Shown here: positions 1 to 6,134 of the stretch, piece after piece
Numbering within the stretch: position 1 is the stretch's first letter
Layout of the letters: each line of letters starts with the position of its first letter
Notes under the pieces: generated by a model
The model's input: the letters and a program-made list of their open reading frames with translations, nothing else
What the model was told of the DNA's origin: nothing
Databases searched by the model: none
Assembly (NCBI GenBank): GCA_965662745.1
Contig: CBFIJK010000046.1
Span: 1 to 28,674 of the forward strand
Direction: 5' to 3'
DNA length: 28,674 nucleotides
Source: Anianibacter sp965662745
Lineage (GTDB): Bacteria; Pseudomonadota; Alphaproteobacteria; Rhodobacterales; Rhodobacteraceae
Position numbers and translations under genes: made by a program

Positions 1-413
1 TCGGCGGCGAGGATCGCATTGGCCAGTACTGGGCGCTGAGCGACCTGCGCACCGATCTCGCGGCGCGCTATACCATGACCGAGCTTGCCGAACGCACCGG
101 CGGCCCCGCGCGTTATGTCCGCGTCGAGGAAACCGGCCAGAAGATCGGCTTCATCACGCCGCTCACGCATAATTTCTGCGAAAGCTGCAACCGCGTGCGG
201 ATCACCTGCACAGGCGAGCTGTTCATGTGCCTCGGCCAGGAAGACAACGCTGATCTGCGTGCACCTCTGCGCGATCATCCGGCCGACGATGCGCCGCTCG
301 AAACGGCGATCAGGCAAGCAATCTTCCGCAAGCCCAAAGGGCATGATTTCGACTACTCCCGGCAAAAGGCTGATGGCCAAGTCTCCCGTCATATGAGCCA
401 CACCGGCGGCTGA
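1..413 (+). CDS. moaA: GTP 3',8-cyclase MoaA, C-terminal part
   Basis: This is the 3' end of the radical-SAM enzyme that, with MoaC, converts GTP to cyclic pyranopterin monophosphate in molybdenum cofactor synthesis. The 5' end, including the N-terminal radical-SAM cluster, lies outside the window; the reading frame is already open at base 3. The C-terminal [4Fe-4S] site that binds GTP is visible as CESC (Cys-x2-Cys) followed 13 residues later by a third Cys (CX2CX13C), within FCESCNRVRITCTGE. The protein ends in SHTGG; the terminal Gly-Gly is a family hallmark needed for activity. The stop codon is at 411-413, and a structured repeat begins 10 bases later. Identification is secure; only the missing 5' part limits the entry. 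Confidence 0.95.
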   Translation, partial: GGEDRIGQYWALSDLRTDLAARYTMTELAERTGGPARYVRVEETGQKIGFITPLTHNFCESCNRVRITCTGELFMCLGQEDNADLRAPLRDHPADDAPLETAIRQAIFRKPKGHDFDYSRQKADGQVSRHMSHTGG

Positions 414-423
414 GTTCTTATTT

Positions 424-539
424 GGAGCGCGCTCACGCGCGCATTCCATGTCCCGGACGCTGCCGCGTCCGGTATGGGGGGCTCTGCCCCCACCGCGCTA
501 TTGCGCGGCTCCCCCGGGAATATTTGAGAACACCAAAGA
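424..539 (-). repeat. Composite hairpin repeat, module B, copy 1
   Basis: On the minus strand this is the counterpart of 22390-22512. A 31-base core (509-539) is identical in the two copies and contains CCCCCGGGAATATTTGAG on the plus strand. Next to it is a hairpin shared by both copies, GGGGGC-TCT-GCCCCC (477-491). Further out is a hairpin whose stem sequence differs from copy 2 but still pairs perfectly over 8 bp (453-460 with 465-472). The end near 424-450 is rich in GCGC and again resembles copy 2. Short frames crossing this region are not genes. The 110 bases between modules B and A (541-650) have no counterpart in copy 2; they hold only weak inverted repeats such as GGTCCG (617-622) with CGGACC (631-636). 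Confidence 0.85.
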
Positions 540-638
540 CGAAAACACCCCGCCCGGCGGGACCGAACGAGGTGTCTCTTCGGTGTACGGTCATCGGCTT
601 CCCAGCCTGTACCGTGGTCCGAGTTTGACCCGGACCCC

Positions 639-1340
639 TTAAGAAACCATTTCTCTTTGGTGTTGAAAAATATCCGGAAGAGCACGAGAGGGAAACTCTC
701 GTACGGGCCGCAGCGGGCTCAATGCCCGCAAGGGACGTTCCACCTCACCCAGAACAAATCCTCCGGCCACCGCTTGAACCTGCCATGATTTTGGCGGCTG
801 CATGCGGGCGCGCAGACGACTGAGGGTCCAGGCGTCCGTTTCTTCGAAATAGGCCTGATCGAGATGCCAGCGCGTTTCGATGCCCTGCGCGCCGCCCTTG
901 TCCGGGGTCAGGAGCAAGCCGAGGGGACGGCAGAGGCCCCCGCCGCTTCCCGCCTCTGCCGCGAGATGCAGCCGGCGCACCGGCGTAAGGCCAGGCGGGG
1001 CGGTGAGATCGGCCACCACCAGCGGCGCGCGGCCTGTGCGCAGCGCCTCTTCCATCGCCCAGAACATGTCGGCCTCGCGGTCCGGCGTGACGAACAAAAG
1101 GCGCCCGGGATCGCAGAAGACGGCAGCCCCCGTGGCGTTGAAGGTTTCCATCTGCCAGGACGGCGCGATCCAGATCACCGGTCCTTTCAGCGCCCCGGCC
1201 ACCATCAGCGCCAGGGTGCGGCGCGACGGGCCTGCCGCCTCGTGCACACGTCCCAGCATGAGCGTCTGATCGCCCAGGAATGTCAGCGCGGGGCGTGCCT
1301 TGGTTTTGTGCGAACTGCGGGTCAGGGGCGGTGCGGTCAT
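639..1340 (-). CDS. ImuA-like SOS mutagenesis accessory protein
   Basis: The 233-residue protein resembles ImuA-like (RecA/SulA-related) proteins of Rhodobacterales, which act with the ImuB Y-family polymerase subunit and DnaE2 in damage-induced translesion synthesis. Features I recognise are GRVHEAAGPSRRTLALMVAG near the start, FVTPDREADMFWAMEEALR, PLVVADLTAPPGLTPVRRLHL and the late RARMQPPKSWQV segment. No intact P-loop of RecA type is evident. I chose ATG 1340 rather than ATG 1349: a strong promoter places transcription start near 1340, and ATG 1349 overlaps its -10 box, so the message may be leaderless. The expected partners imuB and dnaE2 are absent here; moaA follows convergently. The last roughly 33 residues are translated repeat sequence and probably not ancestral. 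Family assignment is from memory and moderately sure. Confidence 0.75.
   Translation of the reverse strand: MTAPPLTRSSHKTKARPALTFLGDQTLMLGRVHEAAGPSRRTLALMVAGALKGPVIWIAPSWQMETFNATGAAVFCDPGRLLFVTPDREADMFWAMEEALRTGRAPLVVADLTAPPGLTPVRRLHLAAEAGSGGGLCRPLGLLLTPDKGGAQGIETRWHLDQAYFEETDAWTLSRLRARMQPPKSWQVQAVAGGFVLGEVERPLRALSPLRPVREFPSRALPDIFQHQREMVS
651..741 (-). repeat. Composite hairpin repeat, module A, copy 1
   Basis: This 91-base unit matches 22288-22378 in inverted orientation with three mismatches (88 of 91 by eye). It contains two short perfect hairpins, GCGGGC with GCCCGC and CGAGAG with CTCTCG, and ends in TTCTCTTTGGTGTT, the same sequence (complemented) that borders module B. In this copy the unit lies inside an open reading frame: the last roughly 33 codons and the stop of the minus-strand ImuA-like gene are made of repeat sequence. 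In the other copy the unit begins three bases after a stop codon. Confidence 0.88.
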
Positions 1341-1347
1341 GGGCTTC

Positions 1348-1375
1348 ATTATATATGTTCACATAATGTTCTCAA
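1348..1375 (-). promoter_or_regulatory. Sigma-70-type promoter of the ImuA-like gene
   Basis: On the minus strand a -35 box TTGAGA (1375-1370) and a perfect -10 box TATAAT (1353-1348) are separated by 16 bases. ATG 1340 begins 8 bases past the -10 box, about where transcription should start. No ribosome binding site fits between, which suggests a leaderless transcript. The LexA box fills the spacer. Confidence 0.72.
1357..1371. promoter_or_regulatory. LexA operator (SOS box), GTTC-N7-GTTC
   Basis: The 15 bases GTTCACATAATGTTC match exactly the direct-repeat SOS box of alphaproteobacteria (GTTC-N7-GTTC, or GAAC-N7-GAAC on the other strand). The site lies between the -35 and -10 boxes of the ImuA-like gene, so bound LexA would block RNA polymerase. 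It lies 67 bases upstream of the divergent aldo/keto reductase start, which it could also affect; that is inference. Confidence 0.85.
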
Positions 1376-1437
1376 GCCCGGTCTTGCCACCGCCGCCCCA
1401 GCCCATAGGGTTCGGCGAAAGCGACGGGAGATACGCG

Positions 1438-2481
1438 ATGAAGATGAACCGCCTGGGCCGCACCGATGTGATGGTGTCCGAGCTTTGCCTCGGCTCCATG
1501 ACCTGGGGCGTGCAGAATACCGAAAGCGAAGGCCATGCGCAGATCGACCGGGCGCTGGACCGGGGCGTGAATTTCATCGACACCGCCGAGATGTACCCCA
1601 CCCAGCCGATCAGCGCCGAGACCGTGGGCGATACCGAGAAAATCATCGGCAGCTGGTTCCACACGTCCGGGCGCCGGTCCGATGTCGTCTTGGCCACCAA
1701 GGTCTCTGGTCCGAACGGCGGCTTTGTGCGCGAGGGGCGCGGCTATGATGGCGCTGTCGTCCGCGAGACGGTAGATCAGTCGCTTGCCCGCCTGCAGACC
1801 GATTACATCGACCTTTATCAGCTGCACTGGCCGGTGCGCGGCAGCTACCACTTTCGCCAGAACTGGGGCTATGATCCGTCGGGGCAGGACCGGACGCAGA
1901 CCGAGGACCATATGCTGGACGTCCTGGAAACCATGGAGGATATGGTCCAGGCCGGGAAGGTCCGGCATTTCGGCCTGTCGAACGAAACGGCCTGGGGCGT
2001 GATGATGTGGCTGCGCCTTTCCGAAGAGCATGGGCTGCCGCGCGTACAGTCGATTCAGAACGAATACTCGCTGCTTACACGCCTTTACGACACGGATCTC
2101 GCCGAGGTTTCGGCGAATGAAGATGTCGGGCTTCTGGCGTTTTCGCCGCTTGCCGCCGGTCTTCTGACGGGCAAGTACGACCCCGGCACAACACCCGAGG
2201 GATCGCGCCGGGAACGCACGCCCGATCTGGGCGGGCGCATCACGGCGCGGGTCTGGCCAGCTGTCGATGCCTATCTGGAGGTCGCGAAAAAGCACGGGCT
2301 CGACCCAAGTCAGATGGCGCTTGCCTTCACGCTGTCGCGGCCCTTCATGACCTCGTCCATCCTTGGAGCCACGACGATGGAGCAGCTTGAAACGGCCCTT
2401 GGCGCTGCGGATCTGACGCTGGACGAGGATGTCCTGAGCGATCTGAACGAGGTGCACAAAGCGCACCCGATGCCCTATTGA
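1438..2481 (+). CDS. tas: Tas-type NADP(H)-dependent aldo/keto reductase
   Basis: The 347-residue protein is close in length and sequence to E. coli Tas (346 residues), a cytoplasmic TIM-barrel oxidoreductase of uncertain natural substrate. The catalytic tetrad of the superfamily is visible as Asp48 and Tyr53 (IDTAEMYP), Lys88 (ATKVSGP) and His130 (YQLHWP). The Tas-typical stretches LGSMTWGVQNTE, GLSNETAWGVM, IQNEYSLL and LGATTMEQL are also present. ATG 1438 was chosen because the homologous N-terminus begins there (MKMNRLGRTD) and GGGAG lies just upstream. The upstream extension of the frame to 1300 runs through the promoter of the divergent SOS gene. A small exported protein gene starts 11 bases after the stop and may be co-transcribed. 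The gene symbol follows similarity, not proven orthology. Confidence 0.88.
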   Translation: MKMNRLGRTDVMVSELCLGSMTWGVQNTESEGHAQIDRALDRGVNFIDTAEMYPTQPISAETVGDTEKIIGSWFHTSGRRSDVVLATKVSGPNGGFVREGRGYDGAVVRETVDQSLARLQTDYIDLYQLHWPVRGSYHFRQNWGYDPSGQDRTQTEDHMLDVLETMEDMVQAGKVRHFGLSNETAWGVMMWLRLSEEHGLPRVQSIQNEYSLLTRLYDTDLAEVSANEDVGLLAFSPLAAGLLTGKYDPGTTPEGSRRERTPDLGGRITARVWPAVDAYLEVAKKHGLDPSQMALAFTLSRPFMTSSILGATTMEQLETALGAADLTLDEDVLSDLNEVHKAHPMPY

Positions 2482-2492
2482 AAGGCCCTGCC

Positions 2493-2864
2493 ATGGTCCG
2501 GTTATCACTTGCCGTCCTCGCCCTGCTCGCCCTGCCGCTTCAGGCCCAGGACCGTCCCGCATGGGTCGGATATTGGGCGCAGGACCCGTCCTGGTGCGCC
2601 CGCGCCGGAGAGCCGGGCGAGGAGACGCCGGAGCTCATCGCGCCTTACGGACTCTTCGGGCTGGAATACAGTTGCGAGTTCGACGCCATTACGCCGCTGG
2701 GCGTGGGCAAGAGCTGGCGCATGGATATGACCTGCCTCGAGACCGGATTCGAGGACAGCTACAGAGAGCTGTTTATCGTGACCAACGAAGACCGGCTGCT
2801 TCGAGTGGCCGAGGACGGGTATCGCACGCTACTTTACCGCTGCGCTAAATCCATCGAAGACTGA
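2493..2864 (+). CDS. Small exported protein with four cysteines, unknown function
   Basis: The 123-residue product begins with a short signal peptide (MVRLSLAVLALLALPLQAQ, likely cleaved near residue 19). The mature part has four Cys in the settings PSWCARAG, EYSCEFD, MTCLETG and LYRCAKS, suggesting two disulfides in the periplasm. It is rich in Trp and acidic residues. I recall small Rhodobacterales proteins with a similar DPxWC...C...C...C layout but know of no assigned function. ATG 2493 is preferred over the in-frame TTG 2478, which would overlap the tas stop and put a charged extension before the signal peptide. The tight spacing suggests co-transcription with tas; a DUF2061 gene follows after 23 bases. 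Confidence 0.75.
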   Translation: MVRLSLAVLALLALPLQAQDRPAWVGYWAQDPSWCARAGEPGEETPELIAPYGLFGLEYSCEFDAITPLGVGKSWRMDMTCLETGFEDSYRELFIVTNEDRLLRVAEDGYRTLLYRCAKSIED

Positions 2865-2887
2865 GCCTGCCGAAAGGAGAGAAAACA

Positions 2888-3115
2888 GTGGAAACGCGCA
2901 CCCGAACATTGGTCAAGGCCGTGCTGTGGAACCTGCTTGGCCTGACCGTCATGATGCTCGTCGGGGCGGTGGCGACCGGATCCTTCACGGTCGGGGGTGC
3001 CATGGCGGTCGTGAACGCCAGCCTCGGGTTCGTCTGCTATTTCATCTATGAACGGGTCTGGGCGAATATCGCCTGGGGCCGGAGCGCGCCCGCTACCACG
3101 TCTCTCGACCACTGA
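2888..3115 (+). CDS. DUF2061 family membrane protein
   Basis: This 75-residue protein has the layout of DUF2061: a basic N-terminus (RTRTLVKAVLWNLLG), two hydrophobic segments (about residues 12-30 and 34-53), and the closing YERVWANIAWGR motif, which is typical of the family. Function is not known; it is expected in the inner membrane. Translation starts at GTG 2888 behind a strong AAGGAG (2874-2879). Its last 23 bases overlap the 3' end of the convergent Nudix gene, so the two transcripts are complementary at their ends. Confidence 0.85.
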   Translation: METRTRTLVKAVLWNLLGLTVMMLVGAVATGSFTVGGAMAVVNASLGFVCYFIYERVWANIAWGRSAPATTSLDH

Positions 3116-3794
3116 GGGGCGCAGCGCCGAGGCGCAGGAACAGGCTTTCTTCGTCATCATTGCGAAAGAACGGAACGGTTTCTGGCGGCGCGAGATCGGG
3201 AAGCCGCGCGGCGACCTCGGCGAGAACGACCTCAGTGATGAACGGCAGCTCGAATCCGCGCACGTCTTTGAGAGCAATCCACTGAAGATGCGAAAGCTCG
3301 TCCGAGGCGGCGTCGAAATCGTCGGGATCGCTCATCAGTGCATCGGCATCGGCCAAAAAGAACCGCGCATCAAAGCGGCGCGGACGGCCCGGCGGGGTGA
3401 TCGCGCGAAAGACAAAGCGCAGGCCTTCAGCCGAGGGCAGATGCCCGGCGTCGGCGAATGTGGCCCAGTCGGCAGGCACCTCGCCCTTCCAGCCGCCAGG
3501 ACGGCCAAGGATTTGCCCGGTCTCTTCCCAAAGCTCGCGGATCGCGGCGACGGCCAGCGGGTGCGACAGGTCGGTCGCTGATTCCTCTGCAAGCTGGCGC
3601 TGGCAGGGGGCGGGCAAGGGTTCAGCCAGTGGAATATCGCAGTCGGCCGCATCCACGGCACCGCCCGGAAAAACGAACTTGTTCGGCATGAAGGCCGCCT
3701 TCGCGCCGCGCTGGCCCATGAGAACGCGCGGTACCGTGTGCGCATCGCGCACGACGATCACAGTGGATGCGTCGCGAATCTGGTCTTTCGTCAT
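3093..3794 (-). CDS. Nudix hydrolase, NUDT19/CoA-pyrophosphatase-like type
   Basis: The 233-residue protein hydrolyses a nucleoside diphosphate linked to another moiety; the exact substrate cannot be read from sequence. The Nudix box is split by an insertion, as in NUDT19-like members: the glycine part is FPGGAVDAAD (about 42-51) and the catalytic part is RELWEETG (86-93), whose Arg and Glu residues bind Mg2+. The insertion between them holds PAPCQRQLAEES. ATG 3794 was chosen because it lies 12 bases past the DUF983 stop and the fold begins soon after (DASTVIVVRD). The longer frame to 3917 would run through the DUF983 gene. It is the second gene of a two-gene unit with DUF983 and overlaps the DUF2061 gene tail to tail. 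Confidence 0.85.
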   Translation of the reverse strand: MTKDQIRDASTVIVVRDAHTVPRVLMGQRGAKAAFMPNKFVFPGGAVDAADCDIPLAEPLPAPCQRQLAEESATDLSHPLAVAAIRELWEETGQILGRPGGWKGEVPADWATFADAGHLPSAEGLRFVFRAITPPGRPRRFDARFFLADADALMSDPDDFDAASDELSHLQWIALKDVRGFELPFITEVVLAEVAARLPDLAPPETVPFFRNDDEESLFLRLGAAPLSGRETW

Positions 3795-3808
3795 CGGCTG
3801 TCCCGTTG

Positions 3809-4228
3809 TCACGGGGCCTGCTGGGTCTCCGAAAAGCCGTGCATACGCTTGGCCCACTGAAAGGCTACCAGCGCCCCCTTCAATCTGGGCAGAAGGTAAA
3901 GCGACAACGCGACACAACCAACAGAGAAAAGCGTAGCCAGCGTCAGTGGATCGGGCCGATAAGCGGTGAAGGCGATCAGAAGGATCGGCGCCATCAGGTG
4001 ACCCACGATCAGGATCGTCAGGTATGCCGGGCCGTCATCGGCGCGATGATGATGAAGTTCCTCGTCGCAGACCGGGCAATCGCGCCGCACCTTGAGGTAG
4101 CTCGACAGCATCGGGCCGGTGCCGCAATTCGGGCAGCGCCGTCGCCAGCCCCGTGCCAGCGAAGTCCAGATGGGACGGTCTTGTGCATCTGTCTCTTGGC
4201 GGTCCGACTGGGGCATGGAATCGTACAT
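3809..4228 (-). CDS. DUF983 family protein, zinc-ribbon-like with two TM segments
   Basis: The 139-residue protein matches the DUF983 pattern. An N-terminal cytoplasmic part carries two CxxC pairs (CPNC at 32-35 and CPVC at 51-54) likely to bind one metal ion, followed by the family-typical HHRADDGPAYLTILIVGH. Two hydrophobic segments follow (about 68-88 and 94-114). Function is unknown; in many alphaproteobacteria I recall the gene next to a Nudix hydrolase, as here. ATG 4228 has AAGGA about 10 bases upstream; ATG 4264 and ATG 4216 are alternatives. It is probably the first gene of the unit with the Nudix gene. Confidence 0.85.
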   Translation of the reverse strand: MYDSMPQSDRQETDAQDRPIWTSLARGWRRRCPNCGTGPMLSSYLKVRRDCPVCDEELHHHRADDGPAYLTILIVGHLMAPILLIAFTAYRPDPLTLATLFSVGCVALSLYLLPRLKGALVAFQWAKRMHGFSETQQAP

Positions 4229-4595
4229 TGGGGCGCATCCTTGGTCGCGGTACGCAGTTAACATAGACGCGCCGTGCCCCGGTCATAGGGGACGAACTGT
4301 CCTTGCGTCGGGATGTCGCGGAAGAATCCATGACGAGGAGAAGCGTGGCTTTCCGGAAAAGCTTGCCGCGAGATCGTCTTGTTCGCGCCGAAGCGGTATC
4401 TCGATGTCCCTGCCGAAAAGAAATGGAGGTGCCGGGCCGCCGTTTTGGGCTGGCGACAGGCACCATTCGCGGGCTCTGTTTCAGCTAAACGAAAAAACTT
4501 TTCCCGCCCGCGACGGAAATCCGGAAGCGGCCCGTTTGAGAGTGTATGGAACGGGCGGCACGGGCCGCTCGACTGACCCAAACGGAGAGATAGAC
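4229..4595. other. Intergenic region between divergent DUF983 and EF-hand genes
   Basis: About 370 bases without a gene I can support. A 61-codon frame (4303-4488, plus) has no recognisable content and no good start. Near the EF-hand gene, GGAAC (4548-4552) is followed after 17 bases by CGAC (4570-4573). This faintly resembles an ECF-type promoter, but the -10 part is weak, so it is a candidate only. A run of A then T (AAAAAACTTTT near 4492-4502) is the only AT-rich patch. Confidence 0.4.
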
Positions 4596-5114
4596 ATGAA
4601 GAAACCATCGAGCTTTGTCACCGCCGCACTTCTCGCCGCCGTTGCCGCGACCTCCATCGGCCTGGCCATCCCCGCAACTGCGCAGGATGGTTCAGGCCCG
4701 GCCCGAGGCGAAAACCGCGCCGCGCGCCTGTTCGAGCAGTTCGACACCAATGGCGACGGCCAGATCACCGAGGCGGAAATCGCAGCGGCCCGCGAAGCGC
4801 GCTTTGCCGAGGCCGATACCGACGGGGACGGCCAGCTTTCGGTCGATGAACTGGCGGCCCAGGCCGAAGCACGCCAGGCCGATCGCATGGAACGCCGCGC
4901 CGCCCGGATGCTGGAACGTCTGGATACGGACGGGAACGGCTTTGTCTCGGCCGAGGAAATGGCCTCTATCGGTGAAGGCCGCCGAGGTGGATCGATGTTC
5001 GACCGTCTCGACGCCAATGACGACGGCGTGGTGACCGAAGAAGAGGTGGCCGAGCTTGGCGGACGCGGCCATGGCAAACGCTTCGGCGGCCATGGCGGTC
5101 GCGGTCACGACTGA
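4596..5114 (+). CDS. Exported EF-hand calcium-binding protein (four EF-hands)
   Basis: The 172-residue protein has a signal peptide (about residues 1-29, ending PATA) and four EF-hand loops with the canonical acidic positions and closing Glu: DTNGDGQITEAE (50-61), DTDGDGQLSVDE (74-85), DTDGNGFVSAEE (110-121) and DANDDGVVTEEE (139-150). The C-terminus is a Gly/His/Arg tail (GHGKRFGGHGGRGHD) that could bind a transition metal. It should bind Ca2+ in the periplasm. ATG 4596 follows GGAGAG. It lies 80 bases upstream of an ECF sigma factor gene, with a hairpin in between, so it may be a target or modulator of that sigma system. No enzymatic domain is present. Confidence 0.9.
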   Translation: MKKPSSFVTAALLAAVAATSIGLAIPATAQDGSGPARGENRAARLFEQFDTNGDGQITEAEIAAAREARFAEADTDGDGQLSVDELAAQAEARQADRMERRAARMLERLDTDGNGFVSAEEMASIGEGRRGGSMFDRLDANDDGVVTEEEVAELGGRGHGKRFGGHGGRGHD

Positions 5115-5130
5115 TCCCTGCCGCGTTTAT

Positions 5131-5158
5131 GCGGCGCGCCCCCGTGGCGCGCCGCTTT
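5131..5158 (+). terminator. Perfect 10-bp hairpin between EF-hand and sigma factor genes
   Basis: GCGGCGCGCC (5131-5140) and GGCGCGCCGC (5146-5155) pair perfectly around the loop CCCGT and are followed only by TTT. It is a terminator or a partial attenuator that would lower read-through from the EF-hand gene into the sigma factor gene. The short T-run makes full termination uncertain. Confidence 0.6.
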
Positions 5159-5194
5159 CCCTGAAACCGCGCGGACTGATAGACACCAGAAGAG

Positions 5195-5779
5195 ATGACC
5201 ATGCCCTTCGATGCCCTGTCAGATGTGCCCGACGAGGCGCTCTTGATCGCCTACGCCAATGGCGACCGGGCGGCGGCAGAGGCGTTGACGATGCGGCTTT
5301 CGCCAAGGGTTCTTGCGTTTTCCTCTCGCATGCTGCGCGACCGGGCCGAGGCCGAGGATGTCACGCAAGAGGCGATGATCCGGCTGTGGCGCATCGCGCC
5401 GGACTGGCGGCAGGGCGAGGCGAAGGTCACGACATGGCTATACCGCGTGGTGTCGAACCTCTGCACGGACCGGTTGCGCCGCAAGCGCGGCGTGGGGCTG
5501 GACGCCATTGCAGAGCCGGAAGACGATCGCCCCAGCGCGGCGGATGCACTGCAGGACAAGGCGCGTGCGGTGGCGCTGGAAGATGCGCTTGGGGATTTGC
5601 CGGACAGACAGCGCGAAGCTGTCGTCCTGCGCCATCTCGACGGGCTTGGAAATCCCGAGATCGCCGAGATCATGGACATCAGCGTCGAGGCGGTCGAGAG
5701 TCTGACCGCCCGCGGAAAACGCGCACTTGCCAGGGCCCTTGCCGGGCGGCGCGCAGAATTGGGGTTTGAACATGGCTGA
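5195..5779 (+). CDS. ECF-family RNA polymerase sigma factor
   Basis: The 194-residue protein has the two-domain layout of ECF sigma factors. Region 2 spans about residues 14-90 and includes DEALLIAYANGDRAAAE, the core-binding AEDVTQEAMIRLWR and the -10 recognition segment TWLYRVVSNLCTDRLRR. Region 4 spans about 128-182 and includes ALGDLPDRQREAVVLRHLDG and the helix-turn-helix GNPEIAEIMDISVEAVES. There is no C-terminal extension. ATG 5195 has AGAAGAG upstream; ATG 5201 is possible. Its 3' end overlaps the next gene by 8 bases, the usual arrangement for a sigma factor with its anti-sigma factor. It probably transcribes its own cluster and unknown targets in response to an envelope signal. Confidence 0.92.
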   Translation: MTMPFDALSDVPDEALLIAYANGDRAAAEALTMRLSPRVLAFSSRMLRDRAEAEDVTQEAMIRLWRIAPDWRQGEAKVTTWLYRVVSNLCTDRLRRKRGVGLDAIAEPEDDRPSAADALQDKARAVALEDALGDLPDRQREAVVLRHLDGLGNPEIAEIMDISVEAVESLTARGKRALARALAGRRAELGFEHG

Positions 5780-6131
5780 TCGAAAAGACCTTAACGAGAG
5801 CGAGCTGGACGATCTGTTCGCCGCTGCCCAGGGCGCGGCCCCTGCGCCGAGCAAGGCGCTCTTGATGCGGATCGCCGGGGATGCAGATGTGATCGCGTCG
5901 GAACGGGCGGCTCCGCCAGTGCGGCGTGCCAGCCTGTGGTCCCGCGCGGTTGCGGCGATCGGCGGCTGGCCCTCTGTCGCGGGGCTTGCGGCGGCGGGGA
6001 TCGGCGGGCTGGCCATAGGGATCACGTCGCCCGAAGCGCTGGATACGGCGACAGGCGGATACCTGACGGCAAGCGCCTATGACGCGGCGGATTTCCTGCC
6101 GGGTTACGCCGACCTTCTGGGGGATGGATAG
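5772..6131 (+). CDS. Putative anti-sigma factor, one TM segment
   Basis: The 119-residue protein begins with an acidic N-terminal segment (about 1-60, with ESELDDLFAAAQ and PSKALLMRIAGDA) likely to face the cytoplasm and hold the sigma factor. One hydrophobic segment follows (about 69-88, around SVAGLAAAGIGGLAIGI), then a short periplasmic tail ending FLPGYADLLGDG. The start overlaps the sigma factor stop by 8 bases and the next gene starts 3 bases after its stop, which indicates translational coupling. There is no zinc-binding HxxxCxxC motif, so it is not a ZAS-type anti-sigma factor. The role is inferred from position and topology; similar proteins in related genomes are, as I recall, often mislabelled. 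Confidence 0.65.
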   Translation: MADRKDLNESELDDLFAAAQGAAPAPSKALLMRIAGDADVIASERAAPPVRRASLWSRAVAAIGGWPSVAGLAAAGIGGLAIGITSPEALDTATGGYLTASAYDAADFLPGYADLLGDG

Positions 6132-6134
6132 ACC

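Noticed and set aside
422..685. Several frames of 60-100 codons in the moaA-imuA gap
   Set aside because: They are translations of the hairpin repeat; the same peptides reappear from the other repeat copy.
1372..2562. 396-codon minus-strand frame opposite the tas-like gene
   Set aside because: It is a GC-driven shadow of the aldo/keto reductase, has no recognisable domain and conflicts with the strong call on the plus strand.
4303..4488. 61-codon plus-strand frame upstream of the EF-hand gene
   Set aside because: No recognisable content, Arg/Cys-rich composition typical of noise in GC-rich DNA and no convincing ribosome binding site.
4548..4573. GGAAC-N17-CGAC as an ECF or EcfG-type promoter of the EF-hand gene
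   Set aside because: The -35 part fits but the -10 part does not match CGTT or CGTC, and no second copy precedes the sigma gene; left as a weak candidate in the intergenic entry.
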